Below are positions 1 through 9,922 of a stretch of 64,000 nt of DNA, piece by piece. The position numbers and the translations under genes are program-made. How positions within the stretch are numbered: the stretch's first letter is position 1; the number at the start of each line of letters is the position of its first letter. Under the pieces are notes generated by a model. That model did not search any database, had not been told where the DNA came from, and saw only the letters and a program-made list of their open reading frames with translations. Source of the stretch: Prillingera fragicola (taxonomy: Eukaryota; Basidiomycota; Tremellomycetes; Trichosporonales; Trichosporonaceae); assembly GCA_002335605.1 (NCBI GenBank), contig BEDY01000002.1, positions 310,001 through 374,000 on the forward strand. The letters run 5' to 3'.

Positions 1-646
1 ATAGTGGATATCTGGCTCTATAGTCAGGATTGGCGAGGGAGGTCGAAGCCTGCTTGTCGGCGATCCATGTGTCGACAGTGGATGTAGGGTATACACACTG
101 AGACCGTGGTAGTGGACAGCAGACGGAGCTGTAGACAACTATGAGAGCGAGATCGATCACCTTTACAGCTCCCACGCCTCATCCTTCTGTGTCTCGCCAC
201 ACAAGCCAACAAGAAAAGAGAGCTGCCGCAGGGAGTGTTAACGTGTACACTAGATGGGAGGCACACCACATGTCAAACAGAGTACGAATACGACGGTGTG
301 GCACAGATCCCGCGTAGCGTCCGCTCTCCATGCGATCCTAGCGTTCACAGCCTCTTTGTACCAGACACACCAAGCTGGGATTCCAGTGGCTCAATTGTCT
401 TCGCCGAGCCTCCCAGAATAACTGCCCATTAGCTTTGATAGTGCCTTTCTCATGTCGATTCCACGTGTGACGGCTGCGACGCTACCTGCGTCTGTGGATA
501 GGAATCAGTAAATGCGACTTGTGCGCCAGCCGACCGGAGGCCAGTCCATGCATATCGGCGGCCAGCAGCAATGCGCTGCCTGTAGCTAACTAATCACAAA
601 GCGTCATGCGCAGAGAGGTTTACAATGTGGCAAAACGAACAGACAT
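1..646. other. Intergenic, no gene seen
   Basis: No reading frame here looks like a conserved protein, and I see no tRNA-like or repeat structure. The right part is the 3' flank of the minus-strand gene that ends at 647. Confidence 0.5.
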
Positions 647-1486
647 CTAGTAGGCGACAACGGCGGCCATGACGGCGGCAGCGACGGCGGCGGCGCTGAG
701 GGGCGCGGCGACAAAGGCAGCGTTGCCAGCGGCGGCAGTGGTCGAAGCGGTGGTCGAGGGCTTGGCCGCGCTGACCGACGCCGAAGTCGAGGGCATGGCG
801 GTGGTAGCGGCGACGGGCTTGGCAGAGGTCGAGGGGACGGCGGGCTTGGCGGACGCGCTGACGGCCGTCGAAGCGCCCGCGGCGCCGGTAGCACCAGCGC
901 CACTGACACCAGCGCCACTGACACCAGCGCCACTGGCACCAGCACCGGCGGCACCGGCACCGGCGGCAGTGTCATCGCCCGCGGCGGCGGTGTCGTCGGC
1001 GCCGGTAGCAGTCTCGTCACCGCCGGCGGCAGTGTCGTCGCCAGCGGCCGATGCGCCGTCCTCCTCGCCGCCGACCTCGGTGGTGTCGGCGCCGTCGGCA
1101 CCGTCAGCACCGTCAGAGCCGTCAGCGCCAGTGTCGGCACCAGCCCCAGTGCCAGCGTCGGTGCCGTCCTCGGCGGTGGCGTCGGTCGACTCCTCCTGGG
1201 GGTTGGGGATGGCCATGACAGTGCCGGCGACTGCGGGGTCAGTGCGTGTCCACTGGCTCGTGTGTGCAGTAGCTGGGTTGCAGTGTGTGGGGGGACCAAG
1301 GGTTTGGGTGTGGGTGGGTGCAGGGCCTCCCAGGGGGCCACGGCCTCGTCGCGTCTCTTGGCGCTTGGCCATGTGCCAAGCCTGCGCAGTGTCCTATAAC
1401 GGCGCACGCCAAGCAGTCTTGGTATGCCCCTGCGGATGCGGGGGTTACTCACGGGCAGCGAAGAGGGCGATAGCGGTGAACTTCAT
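647..1486 (-). CDS. Secreted Ala/Ser/Thr-rich protein with GPI-type C-terminus (copy A)
   Basis: Read as two exons, 1453-1486 and 647-1230, giving about 205 aa. The 34-nt first exon encodes most of a signal peptide (MKFTAIALFAA...), and the join continues it to a likely cleavage after VMA. The mature part is first Asp/Gly/Ala-rich (repeated GAD and DDTAAG-like units), then a GAGVSGAG repeat, then Ser/Thr/Pro/Ala. It ends in a hydrophobic tail (PLSAAAVAAAVMAAVVAY) preceded by small residues around AAAGN, the layout of a GPI-anchor signal. I see no enzyme domain, so a cell-surface or wall role is inferred from layout only. The gene just downstream of its promoter side (2316-3078) is a paralog with the same exon plan. 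The intron of 222 nt is long for this window. Family name unknown. Confidence 0.72.
896..940. repeat. 15-bp tandem repeat, three units, inside copy A
   Basis: Two identical 15-bp units (896-910, 911-925) and a third differing by one base (926-940). On the minus strand they encode the GAGVS repeats of the secreted protein, so copy-number change would stay in frame. Confidence 0.85.
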
Positions 1487-2315
1487 TGTGCAACGAGTGG
1501 TAGTGTTGGCGTGTCGGTGAGTTTTAAAAGAGGTGTGGTGGAAAAGGACACCCAAGACGCGACGGCACTGGCCTTTTATGTTGCCCAATTCCACTTTGGA
1601 AAAACAAAGGGGGCGGTGTTGCAGCTCCCCCGTCCCCTTGCCCAAACATTGTCTACCGGCCAGGTGCTGCGCGCTGCGCGAGACCTGCAGTCTAGTCTCC
1701 GGGTCACGGCTACAAAATGGCACATGAAAGAACGCCCTCATTTTTGGTGGCCGAACAGCTCTGCCAGACGGTCTGGACACACCCAGTTCCCAGGGACAGC
1801 ACTCGTCCTCCTCCCCAGTGGTCTCAGACACCCGCCAGCCTGGGAAACGAAAAGGCTGCACTGCATTTTGACTTTGGACGCCTGGACCACAAGCTGGGGC
1901 CGGATCTCAGGTCGGAACGAAAACGCGTCCGTTCCCGGCAGCAGCCAATGGGAGCCGCAGATGGATGCGCGACGCGTCCTTTTCACGACGCGAGCCCTAG
2001 ATCTTTAAACTGTGAGTTGGGTAGGCTGTGGCTGTAGCGTTGTAGGCGAATGCATATGGCGTGACTGAGCAAGGGCTGCATACGTGCGTACACGCTGCTG
2101 CTGCTGCTGCCCATGCCTTATGTTGCAATGTTGACGCGATTTCACTTGCACGAGTGCCTGTTTTGGATTGACGCAACAAGAACAGAAGTCTAGAGGAGGT
2201 ACATCCAGTGTACAACGGCGACGCGACTCGCGCGGCCGGGCAAAAATGAAAGAGAATGGGACAAGCAACTATTGCTACTGTAGCACGTCGTTGCTCACAC
2301 GCCAGATGCACACGC
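1487..2315. other. Spacer between the two tandem GPI-type genes
   Basis: Holds the promoter of copy A on the minus strand and the 3' flank of copy B. A short (CTG)5 run lies at 2095-2109. No further gene is supported. Confidence 0.5.
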
Positions 2316-3078
2316 CTACTGCGCGACAACAGCAAGCATGACCGCGGCAACAACAGCGGCGGCGCTCATGGGCGCAGCGCCGACGGCGCCGTTACCAGCT
2401 GCGGCCGACGCCGACCCGGAAGGCGTGGTAGACTTGACGGTCGCGCTAGGCTTGACAGAAGCTCCGGTAATAGGCTTGGTCGTGACAGCGGCACCGCTCG
2501 AGCCAACGGCAGTACCAGCACTGGCCGCGCTTCCACCGGTTCCAGCGCCGGCGCCGGCAGCAGAGTCGCCAGCAGCCGAGCCGCCAGCAGCGGTAGCGTC
2601 AGACGCACCGTCCTCGGATGCGCCGTCCTCGGTGCCGGCGTCACCACCCATGGCGGATCCGTCCGTGCCGGTCGAAGCGTCGGCGCCAGCGTCACCGCCA
2701 GCCTCGGCGGTGGCCTGGGCAGCAGCGGCGTCGCCAGCAGCCGAAGCCTCGGCCTCGGACGCGCCCGTTGCCTGCGCGGCGGCAGCGGCAGAGGCGGCAG
2801 CGGAAGAGGCGGCGGCCTGGATCGAGGCGATGCGGTCGGGGCTCATGCCGGGCGAGTTCTGGCCGCCCGTGCTGGGTGGCGCCGAGGTGACGGCGGGGAC
2901 TGCGGCGCTCACCGAGGAGGCCGCGGCGTCCTGCGCATAGGCGGCGGTCGAGACTGGAAAGAGAGTGTCAGTGCGTGAAGAGCTTGAGTTGCGAGGGCGC
3001 GGTGCCCATGGTGGGTGGGTGAGTGCCGGGTTGGGGAAACTTACAGACGGCGAGGAGGGAGAAGAGAGCGAGCTGCAT
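2316..3078 (-). CDS. Secreted Ala/Ser/Thr-rich protein with GPI-type C-terminus (copy B)
   Basis: Two exons, 3045-3078 (34 nt) and 2316-2953, about 223 aa. The first exon plus the join gives a clear signal peptide (MQLALFSLLAVF, cleavage near AYA-Q). The body is Ala/Ser/Asp/Gly-rich and acidic in the middle (TGTDGSAMGGD, TEDGASEDGA), with a late Lys-Pro/Thr-Ser stretch. The tail runs AAAGNGA, then a hydrophobic end (MSAAAVVAAVMLAVVAQ), so a GPI anchor is likely. It matches copy A in first-exon length, intron phase, composition order and C-terminus, so the two are tandem duplicates. There are no catalytic motifs. A structural or shielding wall protein is the plain reading, as inference. Confidence 0.72.
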
Positions 3079-5035
3079 TGTTGTTGAACGAGTGTGGTGG
3101 GGGGTAGAGAGCGCAAAGGTGTTCGTTGAGAGGAGAATGTATAGAAGTCAATGTTCGAATGACACCAGCACGTAGAGTACACCTGGTAGCATACGTTGGC
3201 ACAGTACCAACGGCCAACGGGTCGACAGATGGATGGAACGCTGGCTGAAGGCACGGGATGGCACACGGGTGCACGGGGTTTGTGCACCAAGGAAGAACAA
3301 CACCAGTAGTGGACATCAGGGCGCGTCTGTCGTCCATGTACCCTTTACGCGTCCACCGTTCAGGCGCTGCAGGCGGGCCGGGCACGTGTACAGGAGTAAT
3401 CATACGCAGTCCCGAATGCTGTGCTGCGGGCTGCTCCCAGTAACAGTGGCACGGGACGCCAGCACGTACGCGAATGGCAAGCCAAAAAGGGACGTGACGA
3501 GCAAAGAGGGGACCCCAGAAATCATCCTGGCTGCTCCAGGGTTACGTTGGCACAGGGTGCAGTGTTTTGTGTTTCGCTCCATCCATGTGGTTGCCTGCGA
3601 TTCGATACATGTGTAGGGGAGCAGTAGGGAAAACGTCGAGCTAGCTAGCACTAGGTTGTCGATTGTTGACGATCAATGCTGGTGCCACTTCGGAACACCC
3701 CACCACTCGTTTCAGCAATTCAGCAAAACCTGCCGCCTGTGCAGCAGGGTTAGACCCGACGCCATAGTAACATAGTGCCGCATAGCGCACCGCCGCATAG
3801 TTTGGCGGCACAGTGATACACTGGGGTTGCTTGTCTGGGACATTTGGAAGATGGGTCGCACGACCAGTGTGGCGCTTGGACCCATCGTTACAAGGTGGTT
3901 TGCACCGGCGATGACATGGATGGCCGTGGAGGGCTTGTGCGCAATGACAGGGTGGGCGGCGTGGAGACGTTGGGACGGAGTGTAATGTCATGCAGTGCTG
4001 TGGGTTAGAGTACTGAGCCAAATGGGAGTCGGTGGGACGAGTGACCTGAGGTACCAAGCATGAGGTTCGTTGAGGTATGTATATGGGGTCAATGGCGTTG
4101 AAAAGAGTGGCGAACAATGGCATGAGGGCTGTGAGAGGTGGCTGCCTATCTATATGCCTGCAGCATGAGCAGTTAGGAGAGTAAGCACTTCACTACGCAG
4201 CCCAGTCCATAGCACGTGCAGCACGCAGCCACATTGCAGCATCACGGCGCTCACCGCAGGTACTATGTAGTACCAAAAACATGAAATCAACCGGCGACCA
4301 CCCCAGAAAATGCAGTGGCAAAGCAGTCGCGACTCATCCAGCCGTCGATCTTAAGCGACGCGTTCCATTCCTCCAAGAACAGACTCCAGCAATCCTTACC
4401 TCGGCCAAGTCCAGACTCTTCCAACGACCCAGCTCTCGCCAGCATGTACCAACACAAGCGTTGCAATGACGACAAGTCGTAGCCTCCACCCAAAAAACAA
4501 GGTCATCCCCGGCAAAGGTCACCCAAACCCCGTCCCGTCTTCCCCTGTTCACCGAGTCAAAAAAAATACTACGCCCCCCACTTCCAAACAGGCAGCGGCG
4601 AGCGGACGGCAAACCCACGGCCTATGCTTCTACGAGATGGAAAACCACAATACAGCGCTGCGAACACGAGTGCCCCAGAACGTAGTGCGTTCAGCCAATT
4701 TCAACAGGGAATGGCCCTCGCTCCAATAATGCGACGCAGAGTGGAGCCGTCTGACGCAATAAGCTTTGTGGCTCGCAGCACCGTCCGTCAACACCGTTCC
4801 TATGTTACCTTTTGCACCAGCTGTTATCAGTCCTGTCGTCATTCTCTTGGACGTGCTTTGGCGCTTGGGTATGCTTGATCATTAAGGAACCAGGAGTGCA
4901 CGCGTGCATGTGGTGTGTCTGCTGCTCATGCTTTCCTCGCTATGGTCTTGGTCTGGCTCGTCCCTAAATGCGAGATCTGTGACCTTGCCCTCTTAGACTG
5001 CTTCTAGCGCCGCTTCAAAAGTACAACACGACTCT
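3079..5035. other. Intergenic, about 2 kb, no gene supported
   Basis: Several frames are open for 60-160 codons, but none shows a domain, signal or splice-compatible extension. The right end is the 3' flank of the aldo-keto reductase gene and the left end the promoter of copy B. Confidence 0.45.
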
Positions 5036-6093
5036 CTAAGCGCTCTCGACAACGTCCCAGTCGGTAATCTGTACGTCAGCACCTTTGGAGCGGACACTTG
5101 ACTCACGTGGTACTCGTCAAGACCGTCGAGCTCCTTCATGTCCTCGTCGCTGATCTCAAAGCCAAAGATGTCGGCATTGGCAACAATGCGCTTCTCCGAC
5201 ACCGACTTGGGAATGACGACGTAGCCCTGCACTGTTAGCACACACCTTGCGACCACGGAACTCACATGCTGCAGACCCCAACGCAGGAAGATGGAAGCGG
5301 CGGGCTTGCCATACTTGTCAGCCATCTTGACAATAGTCTTGTCCTCAAACTTGGTCGCACGCGCCAACGGTGCCCAGGCCTCGAGCAAAATGTTGTGCTT
5401 TTCGCACAGCGACACAATGTCCGGGTGACGCATGAACGGGTGCAGGTCAATCTGGTTGACGACCGGCAGCTCGGTACCGCGGTCGACCATCTCCTGGATA
5501 TGCTTAGAGCCATAGTTGCTCACGCCAATGCTCTTGACGAGACCACGCTTCTTGGCGTCGACAAGCGCGCGCCACAAGTCGGTACGCATCTCGGGTCCAC
5601 CAATGGGAGAGTGAAGCAAATACAGGTCAAAGTAGTCGACGCCGGTGCGCTTGAGCGACTTTTCGAGGTCGGCGAGTGCAGCGTCGTAGCCCTGGTTGTG
5701 CATGAGCTTGGACGTGATAAAGATCTTCTCGCGGGGGGTGCCAGTGGCCGCGCAAAAGTCCTTGACAGCCTTGCCGACCTGGCCCTCGTTCTCGTACCTG
5801 CGTGAAAGTTAGCATGTTGTGACATATGGGCTACAGCTCTAGCTGCTCATGCAGCCAAGCGCTGTTGGAGAGGACCCACCACTCGGCAGTGTCAATGTGA
5901 ATATAGCCATTCTCGAGCGCAAACTTGCTCGCCGAGTAGGTGTCCTCGTCGCTCATCTCATAGACGCCGAGACCGAACTGGGGGATCTCGCGGCCGTCGA
6001 GCATCTGCGCCTTGTTAGCTACCCTTCGTCTTTCAAGGGGTAGCTCACCTTGAGGGTGCCCTGGAGGGTCTTGACTGGAGCGGGCGCAGGCAT
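5036..6093 (-). CDS. Aldo-keto reductase
   Basis: NAD(P)H-dependent carbonyl reductase of the aldo-keto reductase superfamily, about 284 aa, the normal length. Five exons: 6049-6093, 5880-6004, 5266-5797, 5107-5226, 5036-5068; all joins keep frame. The catalytic tetrad is visible: Asp and Tyr in HIDTAEWYENE (the Tyr codon opens exon 3), Lys in ITSKLM, and His in YLLHSPIGG. The (beta/alpha)8 landmarks follow in order: SIGVSNYGSKH, NQIDLHPF, then the cofactor-binding segment VVIPKSVSEKRI. The protein ends LDEY...ITDWDVVESA, which is only recovered by splicing out the last 38-nt intron. The substrate cannot be read from sequence. It shares a 249-bp divergent promoter with the TTL-family gene at 6343. 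Confidence 0.9.
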
Positions 6094-6342
6094 TTTGGCT
6101 TTTCGGACGTGTGAATGCAAGAGAAGGAGCATGAGTGAGTAGAGTAAGAGCAGTTGGTTGTGGTCACGACATTCGGCTTGTCGGCCAGGGCGGGCCGGTT
6201 CGCCGAATCGTCCAGATTAGCGGAATTAATTATCATTACAACAACGCAATAGAACAGCTGCTGTAATCTCCTACTGCTTTTGAATTTCAGCTCAACATTT
6301 GTTGTGGAGGTTCTCAACAAGTGTCACTTCCTCACCACAACG
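6094..6342. promoter_or_regulatory. Divergent promoter, AKR / TTL-family
   Basis: 249 bp between two start codons pointing away from each other. AT-rich patches occur near 6220-6250. No known factor site could be assigned. Confidence 0.45.
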
Positions 6343-7858
6343 ATGAGCAGCAGCACAAAGCCCAGCCAGGGCTCGGCCCCCCTCACGGCCTTTGTCAACT
6401 TTCCTTCCCAATACACCCAGACCCTCCTCCTGCGCGCTCTCACCGCTACCCTCCCCGCGGTCTCCATCACCCTTCTTCCCCCTTCAGAGCAAAACCCTCC
6501 ACAGCTGCAATGGTGCGTCACCACCTAGGCCACGGCTAACGTGCAGGGCTGACTATGACCTGATGACCTTTGACAAGCCACATGGCGACGAGTCCTACCT
6601 CATCTCGTCATACGTGTACCGCAAAGCGCTTATCCGGAAACACCAGCTGCACACAACAGTGCAAGAGTACCTCGCCAAGGCGTCCCACCGCGGCCACGGA
6701 TCGGTCCTCGCAGCACCAGCCACGGGTGGCGTGGGTGGAATCCCAAAAGGATGGACTGTCGATGTGCATTTCGCGGACGAGCTGGACGAGCTGCTCATGG
6801 ACGACTTGTACGAGCTCGCCGACGCTATGCAGAGCAACGAGAGCAAGGAGGACGAGGACAGGCAGTGGTTTATCCTCAAGCCTGGGTTTGCCGACCGCGC
6901 GCAGGGTATTCGCATGTTCTCGACCGAGGAAGAGTTGAGAGGAATCTTTGAAGAGTTTGAGCCGCCATCAGACGATGAGGATGAGGAGGAAGAAGATGAC
7001 GAGGACGAGGTCGGCAGCCTGGTTGAGCGCACCGGCGCGTGTTCAGTCAACGATGATGACGACGAAGGCGACGCTCACGACACTGGCGTACTCACCTCGC
7101 ATCTCCGCCACTTTGTGATCCAGGAATACCTCCCCCGCCCTGTCCTGTTCGACCTGGACGGCGGCGCAGCAGGCCGAAAGTTTCACCTGCGTGCGTACGT
7201 CCTCGTCGTGGGCGGCTACAAGGTCTACCTGGCGCACACCATGCTCGCTCTCTTTTCGCACGCTGTCTACACCTCGCCCAAGAGCGGAGAGGAGTTTGAC
7301 CTCGCGCCACACCTCACCAACACCTGTCTCCAAGTCGACAGCTTTGGGGCGCCCGTGCGCGAGGAGGAGCTCGTGCGGTTGTTCTGGGATCTCGAGGGGG
7401 AGGAGGCCCTTGCTTCGGAGAAGGAAGGTTGCGTTGCCCGCGGCAAGGTGGCCAAGGAGTGGCTGGATGCCGTGTTCACAAGGTCGGGAGAAGTCGTTGC
7501 CGAGGCTGTGCGCGCTGGCGCCGAGTGTGGATCCTTCGGCCTGCAGCTTATGCCGAACGCATTCGAGATCTTTGGTGTTGATCTCGTGTGTTCGTTCCCT
7601 CCCGGTGAGGTAGGTGCAGGACTGGCTGTGCCCGACGTCACGCTGCTCGAGTTCAACGCCAGCCCCGACTTCCAGCAGAGTGGAGACAGGTTGCAGCCTC
7701 TGCTGTTGAGTATGTTCAAGGGCGTCGTCGGGCTAGTGATCAAGCCGTTCTTTGGTTTGCAGGAGGACGAAGAGCCCCAGCCAGAGCTGAACGTTGGCGA
7801 GGAGCGTGACGGCTGGAGGCTCGTTGGCAAGGGCGAGGTGAGGGCGAGCTTTGGGTAG
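6343..7858 (+). CDS. Tubulin-tyrosine-ligase-family ATP-grasp protein
   Basis: Two exons, 6343-6512 and 6547-7858, about 493 aa. ATP-grasp fold of the TTL family: a nucleotide-binding strand with WFILKPGFADRAQGI, a later QEYLPRPVLFD segment, the FHLRAYVLVVGG strand, LTNTCLQ, and the metal/nucleotide end motif TLLEFNASPDF. TTL enzymes join an amino acid to a protein C-terminus; which substrate this fungal member uses is not readable. An acidic insert (runs of Asp/Glu at about residues 210-250) splits the domain. I chose the start at 6343; an in-frame ATG at 6280 would add 21 residues. Yeast Pby1 carries a related domain behind a SurE-like domain, which is absent here. It converges on the reductase gene ending at 7964. 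Confidence 0.82.
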
Positions 7859-7963
7859 AGTAGGGTCATAGATGGGCATGGCATAGTAACATTCTCACTG
7901 ATTCACTGATTCGCTGTCCTACTGGCACACGTTGACGTCTACTGACCTTCCTAACAACTCGCC

Positions 7964-8917
7964 CTACACCTGATCCCAATACTCGCCCTGCTCAAGCATC
8001 GCAATCAATCCCTGCCTCTCTGGCGCCCACCCCAGCCTCTCCCTAGTCTTCAGCCCACACACGGCAGGGTACGGCCGCGCCAACACCCCGGCCCACGAAC
8101 CTACAGCCGCCGCCTCGCGAACCCCAACGCCTACAAGCGGCAGTTCCAGCTGCAGCGCAGCCAGCGCCCCCAGATCAGCAGGCGTCACGTACTCGCCAAC
8201 AGCATGGAATCGTGCCACTTTCCCAGGCGATCTGCGTATCTCGTCGCCACACTGCCCACGCCGCATACGCTCCAACGCCAGCCGGTAAACTCTCGCGACA
8301 TCTGCGACGTGCGCGGCAGGCCACAGCGCCCCGCCTTTACCAGCGATATGTGCCGCGCCGGTGTTCTTGAACCCACGCAGGATTTGGAGAAGGAACGGGT
8401 CGGCCGGAACACACATGTCCCCGCCGTGCATGAACGGTGGAGTGCGGATGATGCCTGTACGGACGCCGCGCTCTGCGAGAGCTAAGGCTGTGTCTTCTGC
8501 AGACTCACTCTGCAGAGGCGGGTAGGCTGGCAGCTCGTGGGTGTCGAGCAGCGGGACGGCAGTGTCCTCTGTGAGGGTACCATAGGCGCCAGCGCCGATG
8601 GCCGTGCCCGAGGAGGTGACGAGGAGCTTGTTGCGTCCAGGGACTTTGGTAATGTCGGTGAGGGCATCCGAGATTGCGGCAAAGACGGCCGTGTCAAAGT
8701 GGTCGCCTACGGTTGTGTCGCTGAGGGTGTTGTCCCACAGATGGACTGTGGCGTCCGCGGCTATCACGGCCGTCTTGATGGTCTCGAGGTAGCGCGTGCG
8801 TGGGAGCGGGGAGAGGGTATAGTCTGGGAGAGACTGGACCATGTGGCCGTGAGAGAGGAGGTCGTGCTTAAGGTGTCGACCGAGGTGGCCGCGAGAGCCG
8901 ATTAAGAAGATGTTCAT
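7964..8917 (-). CDS. NAD(P)-binding Rossmann-fold protein, epimerase/extended SDR-like
   Basis: Single-exon gene, 317 aa. The N-terminus IFLIGSRGHLGRHL is a glycine-rich dinucleotide-binding turn, followed by ADATVHLWDN and the strand LLVTSSGTAIGAG, typical of the NAD-dependent epimerase/dehydratase branch. A Tyr is present in LPAYPPLQ, but the Lys four residues later, expected in a YxxxK active site, is missing, so classic SDR chemistry is doubtful. Later segments (RTGIIRTPPFMHGG; WPAAHVADVARVYRLALE) match the family's substrate loop and the VHVDDxA region. It could be a reductase of small metabolites or a non-catalytic binder. No intron is needed; the C-terminal EYWDQV is followed by a clean stop. 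Confidence 0.78.
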   Translation of the reverse strand: MNIFLIGSRGHLGRHLKHDLLSHGHMVQSLPDYTLSPLPRTRYLETIKTAVIAADATVHLWDNTLSDTTVGDHFDTAVFAAISDALTDITKVPGRNKLLVTSSGTAIGAGAYGTLTEDTAVPLLDTHELPAYPPLQSESAEDTALALAERGVRTGIIRTPPFMHGGDMCVPADPFLLQILRGFKNTGAAHIAGKGGALWPAAHVADVARVYRLALERMRRGQCGDEIRRSPGKVARFHAVGEYVTPADLGALAALQLELPLVGVGVREAAAVGSWAGVLARPYPAVCGLKTRERLGWAPERQGLIAMLEQGEYWDQV

Positions 8918-9922
8918 GGCTGAGCGTGGCAGATGAGGGGGAGAACAAGTGATGATGGCGGTTTATGTAGCATTGCGTGTCATCACAATCCGGCTAGCCC
9001 CAGGTCAGGCAGGAGAAGTTGGGACAGCCGTGGCCACTACGGTTGATCTGTTGTGTTACCCTATATGCATGCGCAACTGCTGACTTGCTACTGGCGCAGG
9101 TGGCCACAGGCGCACCAAGAGCATCTGGAAAGCGCTCGCCTAAAAGAGGAGCGTGCGATCCGTAATACCCTTGCCTCTCTCTTTGTGTTTTACCACCCAC
9201 TCCCAGGCCTGAGGCACTCAGGCCCACCATCTTTGTTGTGTTGCTCTGATGATCTCCTTGCGGTATCCATTGGAACCTCGAAACAGCAGCATTGTCGTCC
9301 CGCCCTCACCCCTTCAACCGCCTCTCATGGCAGCCCTTTTCTGTACTCAGCTTGATTGAGTTGTGGCATCGCACATTCTCAATGCGATGTCGATCATCCA
9401 GGCACAATCAGCTTTGGCCGTGTCTTTCTCAACACATCTTCGGTCACCCGTTGTGCTTCTCTGCACATTCCTTGGATGCCAATCCAGTTCTCGTAGGGCT
9501 CACGACTCCTTCTGACGCCCATATCAACTGCCGTGCCGTCATTTGCCTTGGGCCTTTCTACCAGGGCTACGAACTCCACCGCTTCGTCTCCTCAAGCCCA
9601 GTGAAACTCTACCCCAGCGCCTCCTGCTCTTTACTTTAAACTCAATCGTTCCATCACCGTCTGTTCAAAGATTGTCTTCGCTTTGAACCGGCCTCTGTGC
9701 AAAGTTTCCAAGGACAGTTTCCGCTTTGAACCGGCGTAGAGAAGGACTCATGGGCATTGGCAGGGATAAGGGGAAGAGGCTGAGCGCCAAGTGGCGTTAC
9801 CCAGGAAGTCGTCCCCGGACCAACCGATCTTGAACACTTTGAGTACGCCCAGGCCACAGACTGCTACTGCAGCATCTCTTTCACTTTCTCTTCATCTCTC
9901 CTGCCTTCCGTCCAGTCACACA
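8918..9922. other. 1-kb divergent intergenic region with a 14-bp direct repeat
   Basis: Lies between two divergent genes and so carries both promoters. A perfect 14-bp direct repeat, CGCTTTGAACCGGC, occurs at 9679-9692 and 9722-9735 (43 bp start to start), about 190-245 bp before the start codon at 9923. No gene is supported here. Confidence 0.5.

Noticed and set aside
604..1520. Long open frames on both strands overlapping copy A of the GPI-type pair
   Set aside because: They are mirror frames of GC-rich, repetitive Ala/Ser codons; only the minus-strand frame with the spliced signal peptide makes a coherent protein.
3641..4123. 160-codon minus-strand frame in the 3.1-5.0 kb gap
   Set aside because: No domain, no hydrophobic pattern and no splice-compatible neighbours; it reads like random GC-rich sequence.
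7964..8917. Calling the Rossmann-fold gene a catalytically active SDR
   Set aside because: The Lys of YxxxK is missing at the expected place, so I kept a fold-level call only.
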